Origin: JAAZFZ01 sp035647435
GTDB taxonomy: Bacteria; Bacillota; Clostridia; Oscillospirales; Acutalibacteraceae
Assembly (NCBI GenBank): GCA_035647435.1
Contig: DASRNM010000127.1
Coordinates: 1-31,751, forward strand
Reading direction: 5' to 3'
DNA length: 31,751 nucleotides
This document shows, piece after piece, positions 25,701 through 31,751 of the stretch; position 1 is the first letter of the stretch, and each line of letters begins with the position of its first letter. Made by a program: the position numbers and the translations under genes. Under the pieces are notes generated by a model. It was not told where the DNA came from. It made no database searches and was given only the letters and a program-made list of their open reading frames with translations.

Positions 25701-28067
25701 GTAAAGGACACCATCAGAATCGGAATATGCCGTATTCATTTGGTCGACAATAATTTCTTTTAAACTTTGACAGCCCCAAAATGCACTGTTCCCTATTAAA
25801 GTTACTCCACTTCCGATTGTAATCTTCTGAACATTTGCGCAGTTGTAAAACGCACTGTCTCCAATGCTTTCAACACTGTTCGGCACATTTAGTTGAGTAA
25901 GCCCGGTGCAATTATAGAATGCTAATTCGCCTATGCTCTCAACGCTATTCATACCTGAAACGCTTGTGAGTCCCGTACAATTATAAAATGCGTTGTCTCC
26001 AATAGTTAAAACACTGCTGGGAATATATATTTCAGAAATATTGTTGCAACGTGAAAATGCATTGTTGCCGATTGAAGTAATATTGTTGTTTAACTGAATA
26101 GTCGAAATGCTAGTGTAGTTCTCAAACGCATTATCTCCGATTGCTGTTATTAAATAACTGTTAATTGTCGTCGGAACACTAATGTCACCGCCGCTGCCTG
26201 TATATCCAGTTATTTTAGCTTCATTTCCGTTTATCAATATGTATTGATATACAGTTTCTTCAGGCTCAACGATACTCACCTGAAAACTATCGGTGTAACC
26301 GCCAAAACTAATAGTCACGGTTTCTACCCCTACCCTTGATGAATTAATTGCATTGGCAGTAAAATCTGTTGTTTCTATCGTTGTACCATCAGTATATATA
26401 GTCATGACTTCAATTCCGCTTAGCTCCAAACTCTCGTTGACAAGATATGTAAGTTTGGTTGGAAGACTTGTAATGCTAATGTCATTAACTGTCGCTGTCA
26501 AGTTATAGCTAATCGCATTGTCGATTGCATACTCTTGAGCTTTTGTATATTCATAACAATTAATTGTCAGACCGCTTATCCCTACAATAGCATCTTCATC
26601 AATGTTTACAACTGAATAGGATATGGTTAAAGAATTCAAGTTTTTGCAATTATGAAATGCATATTTATCAATATCCCTAACGGAAGATGGAACGGTGTAT
26701 GCTACACCACTTTTTGCAGAAGGGTATAATAATAATTTGCTAGCATTTTTACTAAATAAAACACCGTTAACACTTTTATAATAGCCATTCGCTGAACTGA
26801 CGTTTATTGCCTTTAAACTGGAGCAACCCATAAATGCGGTTTTAGCAATAGATGTTACATTCTGCAATATATCTATTTGAGATATCCCAGTGCAATTGTT
26901 AAACGCATTGTTGCCGATTGAAGTCACGGTATCAGGCATTGTTATGCTGTCAATATTAGTGCAATTCCTAAAGGCATTGTCGCCAATTGAGACAACAGTA
27001 ATACCATCAATAAAAGACGGAATTACAACATCACCGCCGACACCTAAATAATCAGTTATTTCCACCTGAGTTGGATTAATTAAAGAATAATTAAAATCAA
27101 TAATCTCTACCTCAAATGAATCTGTTTTTGTTTCATAGGTTACTGTAACAGTTTTAGTGCCTACTGTTCCAGAACTGAACCCTGAAACAGCGTAATCCCC
27201 AACAACTTCATTGGTCTCGTTATCAAAATAAACAGTTACGACTAATCCGCTTAAATCAAGCTCATCTCCAATTACATACAATAATTTTGTCGGCAAGCTT
27301 GTGATGGAAATGCTTTCAAGAGAAACTAACAGTACAAATTGAATGTTGTTTTCCATTGCATAGATGTGTGATACAGAGTTCTTGTAACAATGCATAATTA
27401 GATTTGTGCAGTTTGTAAATGCACTTTTGCCTATAGTTGTAATACTAATGGGCATAACAACATTGCCTAATGATTCACAATAATAAAAAGCATTGTTTTC
27501 AATCGTTTTTATCCCCGAGCCAAAGCTGATGTTAGTTAAAAAAGTACATCTCTTGAAGGCATAACTTTTAATTGTTTCAAGACTGTCTGGAAACACTAGG
27601 TTATCTAATTTTGTGCAATTTGCAAATGCATCCGCGCTAATGGTTTTTATGCTATTTCCAAAAGTTACACTCTCAAGTTTTTGACAAAACAAAAAAGTGG
27701 CAGTTTTTATTTCCACAAGGGAATCACCAATAACAACTGTTTTAAGAGAGTCACACCAATAAAAAGCATAGGCTCCGATAGTTGAAATATTATCGCCGAT
27801 AATAACATCGGTAATCCCATCACACCATTGAAACGCATACTCACCTATTTCAACAACAGGGTATCCGCCAAGCGTTTCTGGAATTGTAATAATACCGTTT
27901 GCTTTTTCGAAATCGCATTCAATTATTTTAGCCTCATTATTGCTCACTGTATATGTATATATTCCGCTTACTGCAGCATTAACGGTAACTAAGCTTATTT
28001 GAACGCTTAAAGCGAGCAGAGTACAGGCAACAAATACCGAAAATATTCGCTTGAAATTTCTTTTCAT
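22737..28067 (-). CDS. Giant secreted BspA-type LRR / Ig-like / dockerin protein
   Basis: A 1776-residue surface or cellulosome-type protein. Order: signal peptide (1-32); six blocks of Treponema/BspA-type leucine-rich repeats (units like SVESIGDSAFYNCTGLT) starting near residues 36, 326, 607, 961, 1176 and 1377; four Ig-like group 3 domains (about 249-323, 527-600, 880-953, 1299-1373), each opening with a SITSLPTKLxYxxGxxLDLSG-type strand; a beta-rich segment (about 1624-1705); and a type I dockerin (1706-1768) with two calcium loops, 1709-1720 (DVDGDG) and 1746-1757 (DVNKDG). Each LRR block ends in a cap of the form INCYxNSxAHxYAxxNxIxY. No catalytic domain is visible, so an adhesion or scaffold-docked binding role is likely. 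TAGGAGGG precedes the ATG; a promoter is at 28124-28151. The ceramidase-like gene is 20 bases downstream. Confidence 0.92.
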   Translation of the reverse strand: MKRNFKRIFSVFVACTLLALSVQISLVTVNAAVSGIYTYTVSNNEAKIIECDFEKANGIITIPETLGGYPVVEIGEYAFQWCDGITDVIIGDNISTIGAYAFYWCDSLKTVVIGDSLVEIKTATFLFCQKLESVTFGNSIKTISADAFANCTKLDNLVFPDSLETIKSYAFKRCTFLTNISFGSGIKTIENNAFYYCESLGNVVMPISITTIGKSAFTNCTNLIMHCYKNSVSHIYAMENNIQFVLLVSLESISITSLPTKLLYVIGDELDLSGLVVTVYFDNETNEVVGDYAVSGFSSGTVGTKTVTVTYETKTDSFEVEIIDFNYSLINPTQVEITDYLGVGGDVVIPSFIDGITVVSIGDNAFRNCTNIDSITMPDTVTSIGNNAFNNCTGISQIDILQNVTSIAKTAFMGCSSLKAINVSSANGYYKSVNGVLFSKNASKLLLYPSAKSGVAYTVPSSVRDIDKYAFHNCKNLNSLTISYSVVNIDEDAIVGISGLTINCYEYTKAQEYAIDNAISYNLTATVNDISITSLPTKLTYLVNESLELSGIEVMTIYTDGTTIETTDFTANAINSSRVGVETVTISFGGYTDSFQVSIVEPEETVYQYILINGNEAKITGYTGSGGDISVPTTINSYLITAIGDNAFENYTSISTIQLNNNITSIGNNAFSRCNNISEIYIPSSVLTIGDNAFYNCTGLTSVSGMNSVESIGELAFYNCTGLTQLNVPNSVESIGDSAFYNCANVQKITIGSGVTLIGNSAFWGCQSLKEIIVDQMNTAYSDSDGVLYNKGQSTIIYYPLNKSDTQYTLSDNVKKINSYAFYKLSLLNELTIPKSVNIIYIDAIKDCSNLTINCYDNSQAHLYAIENDIGFTLLPSPQLINISIYTLPTKLEYVKNESLDLTGLKVVANFEDDSSEIIENYTVSPFDSSQIGIKTITVTYDECTASFDVEVVSAQQTPSFTYVLVENDTKAKITGYTGAGGAITIPAIIDGYEVVSIAEKAFFRNNNITSVVVSYGIEEIGISAFLECSKLKHVTISGSVKTICADAFYKCTELAEIVLGNGIEEISSYAFSECTSLKRLTIPESVTSLGNSAFAGCTSLTNINLPETIEKIEGFTFSDCTNLTTAILGASISNIGYNAFRNCYNLLIYCYENTYVHSYAVNNAINYMLIKNFGDYIISEINQTDAQLVRYIGNNVSLVVPTQIDGLNITKITAYSFSNCTNLNSVTLQDGVSYIGAGAFSDCRNLTKITIPDTVTNIIGLSVFDGVDNLTIYCHNNTVAHLYAQNNGFDFIILDIINLVSITVTTLPEKTVYYIGQELDLTGIVVVANYSNATYEYIENYTVSGFSSQTEGNREIKITYNNRETTFNVTIITPVFIYEKLTQTSIRLTGYNGTDVDVTIPDIIDGLIVKEIGANMFSGYYALESVVIPNTVAVIGNSAFLDCKNLTVISIGTGVTTIRTSAFAGCTALESIVIPYSVQKINGYVFNGCTSLKTIFLGSSVNEIGYSAFRDCTAIENINVNHKNNYFVSVDGVLYNSSMTELVCYTSGKTDSTYDIPYTVTRISDYSFNGCLSLHTLNILKRVTTISASSFNACNNISIHCYKGSEAHLYALRNQISYVLKDNNQLSLINGASTLEIDLQNGYLTGLDYPGETVAGLVSKFNNVKIVVLDKNGQILSGQNRVGTGCKLQLLNDNNVVLQQVNVIVFGDVDGDGSYNGNDAVIVRLYIANLISADSLGALAMIAADVNKDGIVDENDAIILELSGLFLESISQTNG
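23202..27962 (-). repeat. Coding super-repeat: six LRR blocks interleaved with four Ig-like modules
   Basis: Inside the giant gene, LRR blocks alternate with Ig-like modules at 27099-27323, 26268-26489, 25209-25430 and 23949-24173. Blocks 4 and 5 (junction near 24540-24560) abut without an Ig-like module. Repeat copies are diverged at the DNA level, so this is old protein duplication and not a recent DNA repeat. Confidence 0.85.
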
Positions 28068-28123
28068 ATATGTAACCCTCCTAAATCTATTTTTTAAAAT
28101 TATCCATACTAATTATCATTATA

Positions 28124-28151
28124 ATTGTATCATATTATATCAATTTTTCAA
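28124..28151 (-). promoter_or_regulatory. Putative promoter of the LRR-dockerin / ceramidase-like operon
   Basis: On the minus strand, TTGAAA (28146-28151), 16 bases, TACAAT (28124-28129), about 57 bases upstream of the ATG. Confidence 0.5.
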
Positions 28152-28239
28152 GTAAAATATGAGATTTCTGCATACGTTGCACAAATATTTTTTAAACCTT
28201 TAATGCTTAAATGGCACCTTTCTCGCCATAAATTGCAAC

Positions 28240-28312
28240 AAAGTCCGCCTATTAAGGCAGACTTTGTCTTTAATTTGAAAGGTGTTTCTCCATTTTGCAG
28301 AATAACACCTTT
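28240..28312. terminator. Two tandem hairpins, probable terminator region
   Basis: Hairpin A pairs AAAGTCCGCC (28240-28249) with GGCAGACTTT (28256-28265), with one G-U-type mismatch. Hairpin B pairs AAAGGTGTT (28278-28286) with AACACCTTT (28304-28312), followed on the plus strand by TCTTTTT. U-tracts on the minus strand, where transcription is expected, are poor. They lie between the 28327-29967 gene and the next minus-strand gene. Confidence 0.5.
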
Positions 28313-28326
28313 TCTTTTTATATACA

Positions 28327-29967
28327 TTAAGGTTGTTTTGAAGTAACTCTGTTTTCGGAATCATGATCAAAATTTATGTAATTATTTCTTTTTGCATATT
28401 GCCATGTCATATCAAAGATTTTAGCGCAATCATCTGCAGGCATATAAAGTTGGCCCGCATCGCCCCTGCAAACCTTTGCAGACATTTTGTATATGCCTTC
28501 ATCAGTGTCCACTACATCACTACCCTCTATGAATTCGGCAGTTGTTTCATACACATCAACAGTTACCTTGCCTTTTGTTTTGTTGACCTCACCACCAAGA
28601 AACTGAACAAGCACACCAAAGGGAACAAACCATTTTCCATCAATTTGTTTAGCATAAATCCCTCTGCCAGTGAATTCCATCATCTGACCCTTAAAGCAGA
28701 TTTTTGTGTTTATATAAATTGGTGCGAGTGCATGAGGCTCAATTATATCATTTTCTTTATCAACCTTGAAAACATCTGCAATTCTACCATCGTCAAGGCA
28801 AGCTGTTATAGTTAACTTATCACCATCAACCTCAACAACACTTATCATTGCAACATCTTCCTCTTGAGGATAGAACATACTGTTCCAGATTTTGTTTGCA
28901 TTAGAAGAATAAATGTTGCGCCCACTATTGCCCATTGTGTAGTGAATTGTCCCCTGTGACGGTTTATCAAACAGCTCTTCGCCTATTGTAGGGTATGTTC
29001 TTGCAAGCGAATGCTCATGACCTGCAAAAAGTATGTCAAGCCCCCCTTGTTCAATCGGCTTTCTTAGCCAAGGATAAGCGTCATCATTATGACCCTCGGG
29101 CATAACAGGATATATCGGGAAATGATATGCTCCGAGCTTCCACCTTTTATCGCTTTTTTGCAAGTCGATATATGCCCATTCCTCAACAATTTCAGGGGCA
29201 TTAATGCCCATAATCAAAAAGTGAACATTACCATAATCAAAAGAATAGTTCTCGGTTTTATAGCCTTCAGGGCCGTTTTGCGGATATGAATACTCAAACT
29301 GTGCATCAAAGAAGTCTGCGTGGTCTAGATAAAACTTCCCCACAGGCTTTGGCAAGTAGGTTGTATAACCTCTGTTGTCATGATTGCCAGTGCACATCAT
29401 ATAGGGCATGCTCTCAATAATTCCTTTAAGCCCACTAAACATACCATTCCATTGAATTTCGTTTTGACCATTATCACAGTTGTCGCCGGCTGTGAGTATA
29501 AACTTGCAGTCGGGGTGTTCTTTTAAAGCATTGTTAAGTAAGTTGTTTACAACAGAATAGTCTGGGGATTCCAAAGGATGCCCTTTTTGATGGTCTGCAA
29601 TTAACAAAAACTTAAATTTTGTAAGGTTCTCCGGCTCTGTTGTGAAGCAAAACTCATCAGTTCTATATTCGCTTGAGCCAACTGTATAAAAATACTTCGT
29701 GCCCGGCTTTAAATCTTTGAACTCAACCCAAAAGATATTGCTAATATCAATGTCGCTTTCAAATCTCTTTGTCACGGCAGATATTTTTATATCCTCACTA
29801 CTGCCCTCCTCACGATAAAGAGCATACCCCGACCCAACATCAATAGATGTTCTCCAAGTGACCGCCATAGTTGTGCGGGCATCACCTGAAAAACTTAGCA
29901 TAATGTGGTCAGGTTGTGAAGTTGAACCCCTGTCGGGTTTATGAAATTTGTGTTTCTCGTCATACAT
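28327..29967 (-). CDS. Purple-acid-phosphatase-like metallophosphoesterase, no signal peptide
   Basis: A 546-residue protein. An N-terminal fibronectin-III/purple-acid-phosphatase domain (about 18-110, PDHIMLSFSGDARTTMAVTW and LKPGTKYFYTVG) precedes the catalytic domain with D125 in IADHQ, D162 in GDN, GNHD (194-197), H282 in AYHFP and GHEH (316-319). The C-terminal part (about 430-540, KWFVPFGVLVQFLGGEV and similar) resembles the copper-amine-oxidase N-terminal-like domain found in many secreted Firmicutes proteins. No signal peptide is visible: the protein starts MYDEKHKFHKPDRG, and AAAGGAG precedes this ATG with no better upstream start. The expected activity is phosphoester hydrolysis; location is uncertain. 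Promoter at 30000-30028. Confidence 0.88.
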   Translation of the reverse strand: MYDEKHKFHKPDRGSTSQPDHIMLSFSGDARTTMAVTWRTSIDVGSGYALYREEGSSEDIKISAVTKRFESDIDISNIFWVEFKDLKPGTKYFYTVGSSEYRTDEFCFTTEPENLTKFKFLLIADHQKGHPLESPDYSVVNNLLNNALKEHPDCKFILTAGDNCDNGQNEIQWNGMFSGLKGIIESMPYMMCTGNHDNRGYTTYLPKPVGKFYLDHADFFDAQFEYSYPQNGPEGYKTENYSFDYGNVHFLIMGINAPEIVEEWAYIDLQKSDKRWKLGAYHFPIYPVMPEGHNDDAYPWLRKPIEQGGLDILFAGHEHSLARTYPTIGEELFDKPSQGTIHYTMGNSGRNIYSSNANKIWNSMFYPQEEDVAMISVVEVDGDKLTITACLDDGRIADVFKVDKENDIIEPHALAPIYINTKICFKGQMMEFTGRGIYAKQIDGKWFVPFGVLVQFLGGEVNKTKGKVTVDVYETTAEFIEGSDVVDTDEGIYKMSAKVCRGDAGQLYMPADDCAKIFDMTWQYAKRNNYINFDHDSENRVTSKQP

Positions 29968-29999
29968 GAGATAAACTCCTTTGTAATATTTTCCAATAT

Positions 30000-30028
30000 A
30001 TTGTATAACGAGAAGAAGTTCATGTCAA
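30000..30028 (-). promoter_or_regulatory. Sigma-A-type promoter of the 28327-29967 phosphoesterase
   Basis: On the minus strand, TTGACA (30023-30028), 17 bases, TACAAT (30000-30005), about 33 bases upstream of the ATG. Confidence 0.65.
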
Positions 30029-30069
30029 ACGAATATTGCTATTTCGGCGACTGCGTGTTACAATTTTAT

Positions 30070-30321
30070 TTAGATATTGATAACACTTTCAAATAGGATT
30101 ACACCCAACCCTAAAACGCCAACACTTCTGCAAGCACTGCTAGAAAGCTGTTGTGCAATTGACATTGCAGGGTAATAATCAAATTTTATGCCTGCGAGTA
30201 TGTATGTAACAACAGCTGAAGTGTATAGTAGCAGGATAAGAATTAGCCCCAGTTTAATTATTGTTTTTGTTATTTTTAAAAAACTACCATACATTTGAAA
30301 AATGGTTTTTATCGCTTTCAT
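30070..30321 (-). CDS. Small hypothetical membrane protein (83 aa)
   Basis: I do not recognise this protein. It has one strong hydrophobic helix (about 20-41, LGLILILLLYTSAVVTYILAG) and a weaker hydrophobic C-terminus (VGVLGLGVILFESVINI), so it is probably a one- or two-pass membrane protein. I use the ATG at 30321 because GGAG lies nine bases upstream; the frame stays open to 30429 but then overlaps the divergent gene's start and has no ribosome binding site. A good promoter (30341-30369) supports expression. It lies between the cytosolic-type phosphoesterase and a divergent TIM-barrel gene, which gives no clue to its role. Confidence 0.6.
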   Translation of the reverse strand: MKAIKTIFQMYGSFLKITKTIIKLGLILILLLYTSAVVTYILAGIKFDYYPAMSIAQQLSSSACRSVGVLGLGVILFESVINI

Positions 30322-30340
30322 AATAATCATCTCCAAAAAC

Positions 30341-30369
30341 ACTATAACATTTTTAGTAGCAATTCTCAA
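30341..30369 (-). promoter_or_regulatory. Putative promoter of the small membrane protein gene
   Basis: On the minus strand, TTGAGA (30364-30369), 17 bases, TATAGT (30341-30346), 19 bases upstream of the chosen ATG. Confidence 0.55.
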
Positions 30370-30409
30370 TCCATAGTTATTACCATTTAATAAACAGGAG
30401 TGAATGGAA

Positions 30410-31195
30410 ATGAAAACTGGTGTTTCCACCGCTTGTTTTTATCCTCTCGAAACCGAAAAGGCACTTGTCAGAGTCGGTGAAATAGGTGTGAAAACAGCAG
30501 AAATATTTTTTAACGCCCCGAGTGAGCTTGAATCCCCTTTAATTGACCGCATTTGTGAGATTAAAGACAAGTATTCAATAAATATAAAATCAATCCACCC
30601 CTACCTTTCCTTCGGTGAAACCTATCTGTTCTTTTGCGAGTATAAAAGAAGGTATTATGATACACTCAAAATATTCAGAAAGCATTTTGAGGTGGCCAAA
30701 AAGCTCAACTCCAAATTTCTTGTTATACATGGTAGTCTATTGCCCGGTATAATTTCAAAGGAAGAGTATTTTGAGAGATTTAAAAATTTGGTTGAACTTG
30801 GTAAGGAATACGATGTAGTCGTTGCACAAGAAAATGTGGTTAAGTTTTTTTCGGAGTCACCAGACTTTCTTTTATCTATGCAAGATGCTCTTAAAGATGA
30901 TTTTCATATGGTGCTTGATTTAAAGCAAGCAGCACGCGCAAATCGCAGTGCATTTGAATTCGTTGACAGGTTAGGAGAAAGCATTGTTCATATTCATGTT
31001 AGCGATTTAAATGATAAGTTTGATTGTCTCCCACCAGGTGAAGGTGTTTTTGATTTTAACAGGCTTATTTCCAAAGTTAAAAACATGAATGGTGATGTTG
31101 ATTTAATTATTGAGCTTTACAAAAAAAGCTTTGAAACCGACTCTCAAATTATAAAGTCGGTTGATTATCTTAATTCTATAATATCAAAGCATTGA
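30410..31195 (+). CDS. Sugar isomerase/epimerase-like TIM barrel, stand-alone
   Basis: A 261-residue xylose-isomerase-like TIM-barrel protein. Ligand-like residues are Glu in VVAQENVVKF, Asp in MVLDLKQAARA, His in VHIHVSDLND, and Glu in LIIELYK, consistent with a metal-dependent sugar isomerase, epimerase or endonuclease IV-like fold. PPGEGVFDFNRLISKV is typical of the last strands. It is not close to the three paralogues at 12910-15419 and has no oxidoreductase neighbour, so its substrate is unknown. GGAG (30397-30400) is nine bases from the ATG at 30410, which I chose; an in-frame ATG at 30404 is only three bases from it. nrdR follows, from its own promoter. Confidence 0.83.
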   Translation: MKTGVSTACFYPLETEKALVRVGEIGVKTAEIFFNAPSELESPLIDRICEIKDKYSINIKSIHPYLSFGETYLFFCEYKRRYYDTLKIFRKHFEVAKKLNSKFLVIHGSLLPGIISKEEYFERFKNLVELGKEYDVVVAQENVVKFFSESPDFLLSMQDALKDDFHMVLDLKQAARANRSAFEFVDRLGESIVHIHVSDLNDKFDCLPPGEGVFDFNRLISKVKNMNGDVDLIIELYKKSFETDSQIIKSVDYLNSIISKH

Positions 31196-31219
31196 TTTTT
31201 GTTTTTTAAGTGATATAAT
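31192..31219 (+). promoter_or_regulatory. Sigma-A-type promoter of nrdR
   Basis: TTGATT (31192-31197), 16 bases, TATAAT (31214-31219), 33 bases upstream of the nrdR ATG. The -35 element overlaps the end of the preceding gene. Confidence 0.6.
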
Positions 31220-31251
31220 TATATAGAAAGTTAGTCAGAGGATGTGTTTTA

Positions 31252-31707
31252 ATGAAATGTCCGTTTTGTAATTTTGAAGAAAGCAAAGTTATTGATTCAA
31301 GACCAACAGATGAAGGCGAGCGTATTCGACGCCGGAGAGAATGCATAAGCTGCAGCAAACGTTTTACAACCTATGAGGTTATTGAAAGCGTTCCAATTGT
31401 TATTGTTAAAAAAGATAAATCTCGTGAAGTTTTTGACAGAAACAAGCTCCTAGGCGGTATGTTGCGTGCATGTGAAAAACGACCTGTTTCAATACAAACA
31501 CTTGAAAAAGCTGTTTCTGACATTGAGGCATCTATTCAAAACACTCTTGACAGAGAGGTAACCTCTATTCATCTCGGTGAGTTGACCATGGAAAAGCTCA
31601 AAGGCATTGACGAGGTCGCCTATGTTCGCTTTGCTTCCGTCTATCGCCAATTTAAGGATATCAACACATTTATGGACGAGCTTGCTAAGCTGTTGAGCGA
31701 AAAATAA
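31252..31707 (+). CDS. nrdR: Transcriptional repressor NrdR
   Basis: A 151-residue NrdR, the ATP/dATP-sensing repressor of ribonucleotide reductase genes. The N-terminal zinc ribbon has four Cys (C3, C6, C31, C34) with the conserved DSRPTDEGERIRRRREC stretch. The ATP-cone domain starts near residue 47 (PIVIVKKDKSREVFDRNKL) and ends in the conserved VAYVRFASVYRQFKDINTF. Length and sequence are typical of the family. GAGG lies ten bases before the ATG. No ribonucleotide reductase gene is in the window, so its targets are elsewhere. Confidence 0.97.
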   Translation: MKCPFCNFEESKVIDSRPTDEGERIRRRRECISCSKRFTTYEVIESVPIVIVKKDKSREVFDRNKLLGGMLRACEKRPVSIQTLEKAVSDIEASIQNTLDREVTSIHLGELTMEKLKGIDEVAYVRFASVYRQFKDINTFMDELAKLLSEK

Positions 31708-31730
31708 TCTAATTCATACATAGATTTTTA
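31706..31730 (+). terminator. Weak hairpin after nrdR
   Basis: AATCTA (31706-31711) / TAGATT (31721-31726) with a 9-base loop, followed by TTTA. The stem is AT-rich, so it is only a possible terminator. Confidence 0.3.
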
Positions 31731-31751
31731 TAAAATTTGATATATTAAAAG

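Noticed and set aside
23202..27962. CRISPR or satellite DNA array
   Set aside because: The periodicity comes from protein repeats with about 23-residue units; units are diverged in DNA sequence and lie in one continuous reading frame.

Overview
The window reads as the chromosome of a low-GC, Gram-positive-type Clostridia, most likely an uncultured gut or rumen Oscillospirales/Eubacteriales member. The grounds are AT-rich intergenic DNA, strong GGAGG-type ribosome binding sites, sigma-A-like TTGACA/TATAAT promoters, a lipoprotein-type amino-acid ABC transporter, a metG-tatD pair, and a BspA-type leucine-rich-repeat protein ending in a dockerin. I see no rRNA, tRNA, CRISPR array, insertion sequence or phage gene.

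Layout: (1) 1-3370, two divergent secreted metallophosphoesterases. (2) 3403-5922, the classical lemA-DUF2207 membrane pair, with a strong promoter. (3) 6041-6910, a polysaccharide deacetylase broken by one in-frame TAA. (4) 6945-9275, a polar amino-acid ABC importer (binding lipoprotein, permease, ATPase) with a strong hairpin between the binding-protein and permease genes. (5) 9408-11719, rluA-type pseudouridine synthase and cca, divergent, with apparently interlocking promoters. (6) 11797-16518, a five-gene operon of two Gfo/Idh/MocA oxidoreductases flanking three xylose-isomerase-like TIM barrels. (7) 16519-17075, a 557-bp gap holding the operon promoter, a structured RNA with its own promoter and a perfect terminator, and the metG promoter. 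(8) 17076-19780, metG and tatD. (9) 19774-21016, a COG2426 membrane protein and an unusual pyrophosphatase-like/Nudix fusion. (10) 21127-28067, a ceramidase-like protein and a 1776-residue LRR/Ig-like/dockerin surface protein, probably one operon. (11) 28327-29967, a third metallophosphoesterase, apparently cytosolic. (12) 30070-31707, a small membrane protein, a lone fourth TIM-barrel isomerase-like protein, and nrdR.

Two things stand out. The oxidoreductase/TIM-barrel operon has the composition of pathways that oxidise a sugar ring and then cleave or rearrange it (3-keto-glycoside or C-glycoside type), but it carries no recognised transporter, kinase or glycosidase, so its substrate is open. 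The RNA upstream of metG resembles no riboswitch, T-box, SRP RNA or 6S RNA that I recognise; it can form two mutually exclusive folds, one of which would disrupt its terminator, and it carries an exposed anti-Shine-Dalgarno stretch matching the metG ribosome binding site. All functional statements rest on motif recognition by eye; no database search or folding program was run.
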